Source of the DNA: Silene latifolia
Taxonomy: Eukaryota; Streptophyta; Magnoliopsida; Caryophyllales; Caryophyllaceae
Direction of reading: 5' to 3'
DNA length: 64,000 nucleotides
Assembly: GCF_048544455.1 (NCBI RefSeq)
Contig: NC_133526.1
Span: forward strand, 202,001 to 266,000
Position 1 is the first letter of the stretch. Each line of letters starts with the position of its first letter. The translations under genes and the position numbers were made by a program. Shown here piece by piece: positions 47,858 through 58,699 of the stretch. A model generated the notes under the pieces. It searched no databases. It worked only from the letters and a program-made list of their open reading frames with translations, and was not told the DNA's origin.

Positions 47858-48174
47858 GCTCGTCTCCAAAGACGAGAAGGACGAGGTGGTCAACATCCAG
47901 ATATCTGCCAGAGGATGCAACATGCAATCCCTCAAAGTGGCGAAGCAGTCGGAGAAGGGGAAAAGCCCATCCTCACAACCAAAGGGCGACCTTATGGATG
48001 CAACCGACGGCTGACGGGGTAAGAGCGCCTCTAATAAGGCATTAGGAAACTGATAAACCTTGTGTAGCGCCGGAGGTGCCCAAAACAGCTGTGGGCACCC
48101 CGACGCATGTTAATATCGAATGTAAAAACGACCAAGTCTTTCATCAAAATGTTCATTCTTTTTCAGGCTAGACG

Positions 48175-48960
48175 CCATCAAGAAGCCGACGCCGTCTCAT
48201 ACTGTCGATTCGACAAGAGCGGCAGTCGTTGAAAGAAGCCGATGCCGTCTCATCCGTCGATTCGACAAGAGCGCATCGTTGAAAGAAGCCGACGCCTCTC
48301 ATACTGTCGATTCGACAAGAGCGGCGCCGTTGAAAGAAGCCGACGCCGTCTCATGCTTGTCGATTCGACAAGAGCGGCAGTCGTTGAAAGAAGCCGACGC
48401 CGTCTCATACTGTCGATTCGACAAGAGCGGCAGTCGTTGAAAGAAGCCGACGCCGTCTCATACTGTCGATTCGACAAGAGCGGCAGTCGTTGAAAGAAGC
48501 CGACGCCGTCTCATACTGTCGATTCGACAAGAGCGGCAGTCGTTGAAAGAGGCCGACGCTCTCATCATCACACCCGACAAGAGCGGCAATCGTTACAAAG
48601 AATGAAGCCGATCCGACTCATACTGCCGATTGGACAAGAGCGGCAATCGTTAGAAAAACGACGACGCCGACTCATACTGTCGATTGGACAAGAGCGGTGG
48701 TCTCCATGAAGAAATGTAGTCTTTGTGGCAGTCACCCCAAATAGTAGACGCTTTCTGGTCACTTAAAGTGGTAGACGCCGCGTAACACACTATCCAGACG
48801 CCACTCACACATCGTCATAGACAAGAGCGGTGGTCCCCATGAAGAAATGTAGTGTCTTTGGCAGTCACCCCAAATAGTAGACGCTTCGGCAGTCACTTAA
48901 AGTGGTAGACGCCGCGTAACACGCTATCCGGACGCCGACTCTTACTGTCGTACCGACAAG
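48175..48960. repeat. Tandem-repeat zone inside retroelement copy A
   Basis: From 48175 to about 48690 a unit of about 58-60 bp (GAAAGAAGCCGACGCCGTCT, CATACTGTCGATTCGACAAG, AGCGGCAGTCGTT) recurs about nine times. A longer unit of about 130 bp (GAAGAAATGTAGT, CAGTCACCCCAAATAGTAGA, CACTTAAAGTGGTAGACGCC) follows twice. It lies between the protease and antisense-gene regions. Confidence 0.88.
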
Positions 48961-49499
48961 AGCGGCAGTCTCCATCAGAAAGCAGACACCGCGACAGTCG
49001 CGGCCAGCGCAGTTGGTAAACAAATGAAATGCCTAAAAAGCGTTAAAAACAGTTGAGATGTACACTCTAAACCGCCTCGTCCAAGCCAAGTCGGAAACAA
49101 AAAGAGACGCTCAATTAATGACGTAAGAGGGCAACTCAGACAAAAACGAGAAAAGACCTCGGCCAAGCCAGAGGCAAAGTGGAAACACTAAATACCATTG
49201 AAAACGCTCAGAAGAAATAAGGTAAAGACCTCGGCATGCCGAAGGCAAAGGAAGAACTCTTATTAATAATAACAGTTTACAGGTGAGAAGAATGGAGATG
49301 ACGGCCGTCCCCATTGGGATAAGCCTAAACACAACCTACCAAAGTTGTACAAAATACAAGAAAAGAAAAGCAAAAATTACAAGTATCATTTGAAGCGCCA
49401 AAAGATGGCAGGGAGGGAGGGCTTAACAGTTGGCTCCCGAGCAGCTGAAGCAGATCTGCTGTAAACTTGTTCTCATCAAGCAGCACATGGTAGTATGTG

Positions 49500-52043
49500 A
49501 GGAGCTGAGGCAGATCTGCTGTAAACTTGTTCTCATCACTGCGACCCTATGCCTGTTCTCGCTTACCATCGCAGCGTAGCCGCATCTTCTTCAATGGGCA
49601 ACCCAAAGCTTTCCTAGCGGCCTCGCTTTGGCCTCGGCGTCATCACCGCCCTCATTCTATCGACTTCCTCCTTGGCCGCCTTAGCCTTCTCGGCGAGAGC
49701 GACTCTCTCCGCGCCGCCTCCTTCTCAATCTTCGCCCTCACCGCCTCCTGGGCCTTCTCCGCCATAGCTTTCTCCTTAGCCGCAAGCTTATCATCAAGCG
49801 CTCGTTATATCCGTCCCACGGAAGGAATCTTCAAGAGGGAAGAGCTCCTCAATCACTTCCCGGCGCTCCTTCGGCCCGAGTCCCGGATCAGCGCACAGAT
49901 TGGGAGCATGACGGTTTGGAGCATCTCAATGTCCTCCTCCTTCGCTTGATGACGGCCTCTTTGCTCCGGATAACCTCCGCCTGGGCCTCAAACAAGTCCC
50001 TGAACTCGTTCCTCTGCCGAAGAAAGAGGTCGGCGCGCCCCTGAACAAAGCTATACTTCTCCGACAGCTTCACAGCTTTGGCTGCCGCAGCCTCGGCCTT
50101 CGCTCTCTCGGCGAGGACCTCCTTTTCAGCGTCCTCCCGAGTTTCTCTCTCAAGAGCGCCTTCTCGATCTCCCTAAGCGTCCGCTCATTGAGGAGATCCA
50201 GCTTTGCCGACACAGCCACCTGCTTAGTGACATTACGCTCATGAACGGCGCGAGCCACGGCCTTCTCCTGCTCCTTAAGACGAGCACCGGTGGCCACGTT
50301 CCACCTTGCCAGCTCCCTAATTAGCTTCGTGCCTTCCTCTATAAGCTGGGAGACGGAAGCCCTCTTGGATGAAGGGACGGTGGTAACAATTTCACCACCA
50401 GCCTGCGGCTGGGAGGGGGAAGCCTTTCGGGATGAGGGGTTGACGGTGACGCCTCGATCACCAACCTGCACAGAGGACCCCTCCACCTGCTGCCCAACAA
50501 GAGCAAAAGCCGACTGCGGTTGGTCTGCACAAATTTAATAAAGACATCAGTATCTACGTATACCGACATATCAGAAAGCCCGGCTAAATTTGAGTCACAA
50601 GCTAGATAGGTACCGTGCTTGGCCTTCTTGGCCGGAGGAGACTTTTCCTTGCCAGCAGTAGAGGCAGTCCCTTTCCTCTTTCGGATGAGGGAAGATTCCT
50701 CCTCATCGGAGTCCTCATCAAGAATATCAACAATCTCCACCGTCTCCTTCTTGGGGGGAAGGATGGGAGGTGGAGCCGGCGTTGACGTCTTCGCCGCCGA
50801 AGACGTTGTTTTCCGCGTCCGACGCACTACACCGCTAACGACCCTCGCCTGAGCCTCCTCCACGCTCAAGCCCTTCAGCCGTTGTTCCATGAGGTCACTC
50901 GCCGACTTCCTACGGTCGTGGGCTAGAGCCTTCGGATGCAAGTTAGCAACGGTCCCATCTTTGTGCAGCCCCATTCTCCGAAGAAGATCCTCAGACAAGT
51001 CCTTTCCAAAGTGGTCTGCGAAAGAAACAAAGCAAGAGTTAAGTACGCGGATTTGAAGCGAAATTCGAGGAGCAAGAGCATTAAGAGCGGCGATGGGCCT
51101 CACACCGACCCCACTTACCCTGTGCTAGGGCCGGTATGAGGCCGACATGGCAGAGCGGCTCATCCTGAAGGATGATCTGCGTCGGGGAATCCATTTTTTC
51201 TAACACCCCACTCTTGTCCACCTCAAAGAGCCTCATTGCCACCTCTCATCCTCTTGGAGATGACACTGCTGGCATCCATTTTGAGCTTCTTCCGGAAACC
51301 CATCTATCGTGCTCCTTTGAGTCTCACACCGCAAGTTAACTCGGTCTTTGGAAAAAGCGAGGCGGATAGTCATCCGGCACCTTAACGTACGCCCACCGGC
51401 CTTGCCAGTCCTTGCAAGAAGAAAGTTTGTTAACAGAAACATAACCCGACTCCATCTCCACACTGTACCATCCGACGCGGCCAGAAAATGGTTTGAGATG
51501 GTGAAGTCGGCGGAATAAATTCACCGTTGGGGCCTCTCCCTTGAAGAGACAGAGCCAGACAAAGCCGATTATGGTCCTCATAGCCAACGGGTGCAGTTGT
51601 GCAACGGCAACGTTCATGGCTCTAATAATGGCCATAACGTACCCATTCAGCGGAAACCGGAGCCCATACTCCAAATGCTGCATATATACGCCGGTATGGC
51701 CCGGTGGAGGGCAACAGACGGCCTGACCCTCCTCAGGGATAACAATTTCGTATCCCCTACCGAAGAAAAAATGGCCCTCGAAAAATCTCTCGCCTGAACA
51801 ACTGGCGAGCTTATGAGTCCAAGCACGGTCAAGATGAACCTTACAGGCGTTGCCGTGATCCATAACGTACTGCCTCCCTTCATTACGACGGGGCCTTTCC
51901 ACTTCATCACCGAAATCATCACCAAAATCGCCATAGGAATCAGAGTCCTCCCATTCCTCAAGAATTTGAGGATCAACTTCAGGAGAAGGAGACCTAGGGC
52001 CCCCCGACGCAGGTCTACTAGGTCCAGCATCAACAGAAGACAT
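49500..52043 (-). other. Antisense gene of retroelement copy A, PF04195-like (fossil)
   Basis: Read on the minus strand from about 52043: a Ser/Pro-rich acidic N-terminus, then a segment like the plant 'putative gypsy type transposon' domain (FPLNGYVMAIIRAMNVAVAQ, LHPLAMRTIIGFVWLCLFKG), then a Lys/Ser-rich linker and an Ala/Glu/Lys/Arg-rich coiled-coil-like stretch. Additional antisense frames of this kind are known from Tat-lineage elements. The blocks are separated as if spliced, and the copy is degenerate. Confidence 0.7.
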
Positions 52044-52246
52044 GTTCACAACAAATTACTAACAAGAAAAAAAAAAAAAAAGAATTTGTTTGATTACCTT
52101 GAAGAAATACACTCGCCGGATCGAAGACCGAAGATTGGAAGAAAAGAAAGCCCTTGAAAGTTTAGAGAGATGAAGATTTTGGGAGAAAATTTTCGAAAAT
52201 TTGAAGAAATGAAAGTAATGGCCAAAATCACGGAATAAACTCGCCC

Positions 52247-52254
52247 TATTTATA
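52247..52254 (-). promoter_or_regulatory. TATA box for the antisense gene, copy A
   Basis: On the minus strand TATAAATA, within CCTATAAATAGGG, lies about 200 bp upstream of the antisense start near 52043. The same motif is kept in copy B (61479-61486). Confidence 0.6.
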
Positions 52255-52748
52255 GGAAAAGCCCACCAAGAGGGACCAATCAGGGCACACCCATGAAGCG
52301 TCAACCAATCAAAGAAGCGTACACGTGTCAGACATGCAACCACGGAATGTCAATCGTTGCAACAGTTGAATGTCAATCAATGCTACAGTTACCAAGCGTA
52401 TTCAACACGCCCATCCACATCTCTTCGCCTGTTCATCTCCCACAACAAATTCCTAGGCACGTGCTCTCCGCCGGCCACATGATCGACCAAGCCAGGAAAA
52501 ACACACGCCGGGGGGCAATCGAAATAACCGGCACTCTCAGCCCTGGTCTCGGCCGGCATCACATTCTTTCCCACATCGGATACCCTTTACGCATCCATGT
52601 GGAGGGGGGATATGGTAGGCCTACGAATGATCAAGCCGATGCATCAGAAGAAGCCGACGCAGAAAATTTTTGCATAATACTTGCGCAGAATATACGCTCA
52701 ACATACATCGGAGCCCATGCCACGGCATAGACTACGCTGGGGGCAAAT

Positions 52749-53311
52749 TGATGGGGCATATTCTGCACCGCTGACCAAGTCAACATATTGAGCAAGGTCA
52801 AGGGTATCCACAGCAAAGTCAACGACTTAGATCTGCCTAGCCGATGGAGCCCATCGGCCTGTCACTGGTCTCGGCCGGACAATCGCGCCCGACACAAATC
52901 CGCGTACTCATATCCAAGACCCTCGGCGAGCCTGCCACAGGTCCATCGGCCGAGGGTATAACGGTCTTTTCACCTAATAGCCACTTGGCCACCTGGCCAC
53001 TACGTGACAAAAGGTGAATGCCTATAAATACTCCTCAACCTTCATAGAGGAAAGGATCCACAAATTGACCTAATAACCACTATTCATCTGGTAATATCTT
53101 CCTTATCTCTCTACAATACACTCTTAGCCAAGTTACAACAACTTCTCTCTAAGTTTACTGACTTGAGCGTCGGAGTGAGTACGCTCGGCCAAAGCCGAGC
53201 CCTCAGTTTGTTCATCGTTTCAGGAAAGATCAAAGGAGAATTTCAGCAAAGACATCATTCTACGAGCTACGAGTGGTATCAAATATCTGCTCTGGAATTA
53301 CACCCGGAACA
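52749..53311 (+). repeat. Right LTR of retroelement copy A
   Basis: 563 bp, starting TGATGGGGCATATTCTG and ending TTACACCCGGAACA, matching both LTRs of copy B. A G-rich polypurine-like GCTGGGGGCAAAT precedes it. It contains TATAAATA near 53022. Confidence 0.92.
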
Positions 53312-53345
53312 AAATAAATAATGGAGACGAAAGTAAAGAAAAAAC

Positions 53346-53627
53346 CTCAAGACATTGTTGGTTATGGCCTTTATTTAGAAGCTCTTTGAAACAATCAACA
53401 ACAGTATCCCTAGTAACCCTTTGACCTGATTCACTGATACCCTGCAAAACATCGGTCACATTGCCACCTGTGGACCCCACTTCATTTATCTTTTGGGAGA
53501 TATATTCCTTCGACGCCACGGTGGTGGATATGTGGCGGCGGAGTAGAGGGTGGCGGTTAGGGTTGAATATGCGGGTGGCTATGGTGGTGGAGACCTTCAT
53601 CTTTGTAAGCTTAAGAGCTTGATTCAT
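53346..53627 (-). pseudogene. PPR cluster copy 4, exon 1 (stranded by the retroelement)
   Basis: A 94-codon exon beginning MNQALKLTKMKVSTTIATR and ending NQQCLE|GT, the same donor as in copies 1-3; an in-frame ATG at 53645 adds six residues. It is still open with an intact donor, but its exon 2 is truncated and lies beyond 7.4 kb of retroelement. Only about 34 bp of intron (53312-53345) remains on this side, ending at the old Stowaway position. A TATA-like ACTATATAAATAAAG on the minus strand (53670-53684) lies 45-60 bp upstream and may still drive transcription. Confidence 0.88.
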
Positions 53628-53684
53628 TGTTTTTGTGTTGTTCAAAACTGAGGGGTTTTGGTTGGGTTTAATACTTTATTTATA

Positions 53685-54221
53685 TAGTGCATGATGGATC
53701 AGGTTAGTTTAGGTCGGGTTAATTTCGGTAGAATACATCAATTTTAGGTAAAATTGGAAACTTTTTGTACTCCGTCTACGTTTAGGAAAATATTATTGGG
53801 GAGGTTTTAGATAAGAAGATTAAAGAAGACTCAACTTTTAAGATAATTTTTAGGGATGTCATCTAAAACATAACCCTCAGACGTAAAACTATTATTATAT
53901 TTTTTTTTAAAAAAAAAACCCACGTCAAAAGTAAAGAGTTGAGCGATAATGTATAAAATCTTTGAGAAGAGAGTGAATAGTAAAAATTTGTGAGTAGTTG
54001 ATATGATAGAGTCTTAAAGCTAATTAGAGTTTATATATTACTTAAAATTTGGCTCATTTTGAACGGGACATGTTGAAATTCGAGATTTTTATGGGGTTAA
54101 GATGTATGGATCCAGCAATTGGGTTATTTCTAGTCGGGTTATTTCCAGTCATTTGAGTTTGCAAGCATCCAAGTTAGGTTGGGTTATTGTAGGTTATGTG
54201 AGTTTTAAGTTAGTTGTTATC
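53685..54221. other. Upstream flank of PPR copy 4
   Basis: AT-rich promoter-side DNA with no gene. GGGTTATTTCTAGTCGGG / GGGTTATTTCCAGTC is a short local repeat (54121-54150). Retroelement copy B is inserted at its right end. Confidence 0.5.
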
Positions 54222-54226
54222 AAGTT

Positions 54227-54789
54227 TGATGGGGCATATTCTGCACCGCTGACCAAGTCAACATATTGAGCAAGGTCAAGGGTATCCACAGCAAAGTCAA
54301 CGACTTAAACAGCCTAGCCGATGGGGCCCGTCGGCTGTCACTGGTCCCGCCAGACAACCGCCAGCCCGGGACACAAATCCGCGTACTCATATCCAAGGCC
54401 CTCGGCGAGCCTGCCACAGGTCCATCGGCCGAGGGTACAACGGTCTTTTCACCTGATAGCCACTTGGCCACCTGGCCACTACGTGACAAAAGGTGAATGC
54501 CTATAAATACTCCTCAACCTCCATTGAGGAAAGGATCCACAAATTGACCTAATAACCACTATTCATCTGGTATTATCTTCCTTATCTCTCTACAATACAC
54601 TCTTAGCCAAGTAACAACAACTTCTCTCTAAGTTTACTGACTTGAGCGTCGGAGTGAGTACGCTCGGCCAAAGCCGAGCCCTCAGTTTGTTAATCGTTTC
54701 AGGAGACCGCAAGGAGGATTCAAGCAAGGACATCATTCAACTAGCTACGAGTGGTATCAAACATCTGCTCTGGAATTACACCCGGAACA
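54227..54789 (+). repeat. Left LTR of retroelement copy B
   Basis: Runs from TGATGGGGCATATTCTGCAC to CCCGGAACA, with TG/CA ends. TATAAATA at 54502-54509 is the likely LTR promoter element. Confidence 0.93.
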
Positions 54790-54791
54790 AT

Positions 54792-54809
54792 TGGCGCCGT
54801 CTGTGGGGA
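54792..54809 (+). other. Primer-binding site of retroelement copy B
   Basis: TGGCGCCGTCTGTGGGGA directly follows the left LTR (two-base gap). This TGGCGCCGTCTGTGG form is common in plant Tat-lineage elements. Confidence 0.75.
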
Positions 54810-54897
54810 ATCTAGACACTAAAAGCTAGTCACATTCATTCCCAAACAACAAAAACAAAAACACAAGAAAAAAAAACCCACCCCAAAAGCTAAGAAG

Positions 54898-57016
54898 ATG
54901 TCAAAACAACAAATAGTCGTGACCGACGAAACCGAGCTACCCCAGGATGATACATTTCACCATTCTGGAGTAGTACAACCCTCCACCGGCGGAGTAGTCC
55001 AACCGGAATTCGGAATGCCGATAACACCGGACACACCGCCGCCCGTCAACCAGGTCACCATCATGGGACAGGTGGTTGACATAGCAAAACTGAAGACACT
55101 CCTGGACTTAATTGGGAGTGCACCAGCTCACACAGGCACGCCGACACGAGCGACGGAAGCCATCCAGGGCGTGACTCCAAGAAACTTGAACGAAGCACTG
55201 GGAGAAGCAGACCCTACCAAGACGCCGGAGGAGCCCAGGGTGGTCGTGGTAAACATAAGTCCTTCTCGCACTCGGGAGAGGACACCGCCGCCACAACATC
55301 GACGAGGCACACCCCGGGAGAACCAGCGAAGCCCGACTCAGGAGAGTCGGAGAAGAAGTCCAAGTCGAAGAAGGAGTCCTTCCCGCTACGAGGAGAGAAG
55401 CCGGACTAGGAATGTGAGGAGTCGGTCGCCGCGTGTCATTCGACACGTGGTCAAACAGCCCCTCAGTGACTATGTCCTAGACACCGCCGTGCCACCCAAG
55501 CTGAAGTTGCCGGCGCTCACTTACAAAGGAGATAGTGACCCAACCGACCACGTTGAAGCCTTTGAGTCACACATGTCGGTATGGGAGCAGCCCGATGAAG
55601 TCTGGTGCCGGGTCTTCCCAACGACTCTGCATGGGATGGCTCAGAGTTGGTACAAAGGTCTTCCTGACGGCTCGATATATTGTTTCGCCGATCTAAAGGA
55701 CGCCTTCTTAGCCCAGTACTCTTGTAACAAAAGAAGGGCCGTGGAGACATCGGACCTCCTAACTATCAAACAGGAGGAGGGCGAGTCCCTACGAGGCTAC
55801 GTGAAGAGGTTCGAGGACAGGGTACAGCAGATTCGGGAGATCAACCCCGAATTGGCGGCGTTCGCACTAATGAAGGGCCTCCCAAAGGGAAGCTTAAAAG
55901 ACGAGCTCATCAAGCACGGGGCCCGGGCATGGACGCCGCACGGAAAATGGCCGACTGTGCAATCAAGGTGGAAGATTACCACAAGACCTGGTAGGCCCAG
56001 CCGAGGCCGAGACCTCGTAGAAGAAAAGCCGCGGGATGATAGCCCGGATGAGAGACGCCGCGACACTAATAAAGTCGCGGTCGATGATGAGAAACGCCGT
56101 GACAAAAACAGGTCACGGTCCGATAGATCCGCCAAGAGGCGGGACTCGACAGCGCCGGGGAATTCGGGGATGTTTTACCAAAGGCATTACCATGACAAAA
56201 CCCCTCTCGGTCGCATCGGCCGCCTGTCTTCGCCCCGAGCGAAGCGAGGCCGGCGGAACGGCCTCCCAAGCCAAAAGGAGATCGGTGACGCGAACCGATC
56301 GCGAGTACCACGGATGCGCCGGCCACCTCACTGACAACTGCCGGCACCTGAAGAATGCCATTGAAGAACTAATCCGAAAGGGGTGCCTCGACAAGTACGT
56401 GGCCAAAGGCCAGAAGACTGACGCCAGCGGCTCAGATAAGAAATCCGTTTTTGCTCGGATAGGAGTCATCCACGTGGTCATCGGAGGTAACGAGAACGGT
56501 GGGTCGGCTCATGGGCACAAAAGGCACCTGAACGAGCTGTATCAGGCCATCAACTTTGTGCCCAACACGGCGATCCCCGCCTCCAGCATTCCCGACATGA
56601 CTATTGGAGGGAAGGACTACGAGGGAGTCATCGCCCCTCACAGCGACCCACTCGTAGTCAACTTGGACATATCCAACCACCTAGTGAAGAGATGTCCGAT
56701 GACACAGCGCCTACACGAACATCATGTTCAGGGAGTGCTTCCACAGCCTCGGCCTGAGAATCAAGGACTTGAGCCCCTGCACCCATCCACTATACAGCTT
56801 CTCCGGGGCAGGCACGGTACCCCTGGGATCAATCAGACTCCCGGTGATGTTCGGCGAGGGGAGTGCGGCCAAGAATGTCCTAGCCGAGTTCGTCGTCATC
56901 AACGGCTCATCCGCCTACAACGCCCTCATAGGCCGAGTTACTCGAGCGATGCCGACGCAAAGATGTCCATCCGGCCCGACACTAATGTATGTCTCGGACC
57001 GGAGGGAAGCGCATAA
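54898..57016 (+). other. gag and protease region of retroelement copy B (fossil)
   Basis: Begins near MSKQQIVVTDETELPQDD. Shows the Arg/Ser-rich segment (SRRRSPSRRRSPSRYEERSR), the Retrotrans_gag-like core (LKLPALTYKGDSDPTDHVEA), the zinc-knuckle-like EYHGCAGHLTDNCRH and a protease-like tail with PLYSFSGAGTVPLGSIRLPV. It closely parallels copy A and is degenerate. Confidence 0.82.
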
Positions 57017-57334
57017 GCTCGTCTCCAAAGACGAGAAGGACGAGGTGGTCAACATCCGATATCGGCCGAGGGATGCAACATGCAATCCTCAAAGTGGCGA
57101 AGCGATCGGAGAAGGGAAAAGCTCATCCTCACAACCAAAGGGCGACCTTATGGATGTAACCGATCACGACGGGGGAAGAGCGCCTCCGATAAGGCATTAG
57201 GAAACTAATAGACCTTGTATAGCGCCGGAGGTGCCCAAAACAGCTGTGGGCACCCCGACGCATGTTAATATCAAATGTGAAAAGGACCAAGTCTTTCATC
57301 AAAATGTTCATTTTTCGTGCTAGGCGCCATCGAG

Positions 57335-58030
57335 AAGCCGACGCCGTCTCATCTTGTCGATTGGATAAGAGCGGCGTTCGTTGAAAAACGACGCGCGCCG
57401 CTCACACCGCGATTGACAAGAGCGGCGATCGTTATAAAGAATGAAGCCGACGCCGTCTCATACAGTCGATTGGATAAGAGCGGCGTTCGTTGTGAAAACG
57501 ACGCGCGCTCGCTCACACCGTCGATTGGACAAGCGGCATCGTTATAAAGAATGAAGCCGACGCTGTCTCATACTGTCGATTGGATAAGAGCGCGTTCGTT
57601 GTGAAACGACGGCGCCGCTTTGCCACACCGTCGATTGGACAAGAGCGGCAGTCGTTATAAAGAATGAAGCCGACGCCGTCTCATACTGTCGATTGGATAA
57701 GAGCGGCGTTCGTTGTGAAAAACGCGCGCCGCCACACCGTCGATTGGACAAGAGCGGCAGTCGTTATAAAGAATGAAGCCGACGCCGTCTCATACTGTCG
57801 ATTGGATAAGAGCGGCGTTCGTTGAAACGACGACGCGCCGCTCACACCGTCGATTGACAAGAGCGGCAGTCGTTATAAAGAATGAAGCCGACGCCGTCTC
57901 ATACTGTCGATTGGATAAGAGCGGCGTTCGTTGTGAAAACGACGGCGCCTGCTCACACTGTCGATTGGACAAGAGCGGCAGTCGTTATAAAGAATGAAGC
58001 CGACGCCGTCTCATACTGTCGATTCGACAA
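57335..58030. repeat. Tandem-repeat zone inside retroelement copy B
   Basis: About six units of roughly 105-115 bp. Each joins GAATGAAGCCGACGCCGTCT, TCGATTGGATAAGAGCGGCG, TTCGTTG plus a CG-rich phrase, and a second CACCGTCGATTGGACAAGAG half. The unit is about twice that of copy A, as if built from two diverged 55-bp halves. Confidence 0.85.
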
Positions 58031-58699
58031 GAGCGGTGGTCTCCATGAAGAAATGTAGTGCTGTGGCAGTCACCCCAAATAGTAGACGCTTCGGCAGTCA
58101 CTTAAAGTGGTAGACGCCGCGTAACACGCTATCCGGACGCCGACTCTTACTGTCGTACCGACAAGAGCGGCAGTCTCCATCAGAAAGCCGACACCGCAAC
58201 AGTCGCGGCCAGCGCAGTTGATAAACAAAAATCAAAATGCCTTAAAAACGTTAAAAACAGTTGAGATACACACTCTAAACCGCCTCGGCCAAGCCAAGTC
58301 GGAAACAAAAAGAGACGCTCAATTAATGACGTAAGAGGGCAACTCATACAAAAACGAGAAAAGACCTCGCCAAGCCGTGGGCAAAGTGGAAACACTAAAT
58401 ACCATTGAAAACGATCAAAAGAAATAAGGAAAAGACCTCGGCATGCCGAAGGCAAAGGAAGAACTCTTATTGATAATAACAGTTTACAGGTGAGAAGAAT
58501 GGAGATGATGGCCGTCCCCATGGGGATAAGCCTAAACACAACCTACCAAAGTTGTACAAAATACAAGGAAAGAAAAGCAAAAATTGCAAGTATCATTTTT
58601 TAGCAACAAAAATGGCAGAGGGAAAGGGCTTAACAATTGGCTCCCGAACAGCTGAAACAGATCTGCTGTAAACTTGTTCTCATCAAGCAGCCCACAGTG

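Larger units (their letters stand above)
45871..53311 (+). mobile_element. Tat-lineage Ty3/gypsy LTR element, copy A, lacking its left LTR (fossil)
   Basis: Parts in order: gag and protease region (about 45875-47857), a tandem-repeat zone (about 48175-48960), an antisense gene region (about 49500-52043, minus) and the right LTR (52749-53311). The left LTR, primer site and first part of gag are absent. No reverse transcriptase, RNase H or integrase was recognised, so the family looks non-autonomous. It is broken, with several breaks. It splits PPR copy 4. It shares family, orientation and layout with copy B. Confidence 0.88.

Noticed and set aside
48175-48690. Regularly repeated units resembling a CRISPR array
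   Set aside because: The units run head to tail with no unique spacers, the DNA is from a plant nucleus, and the array lies inside an LTR element.
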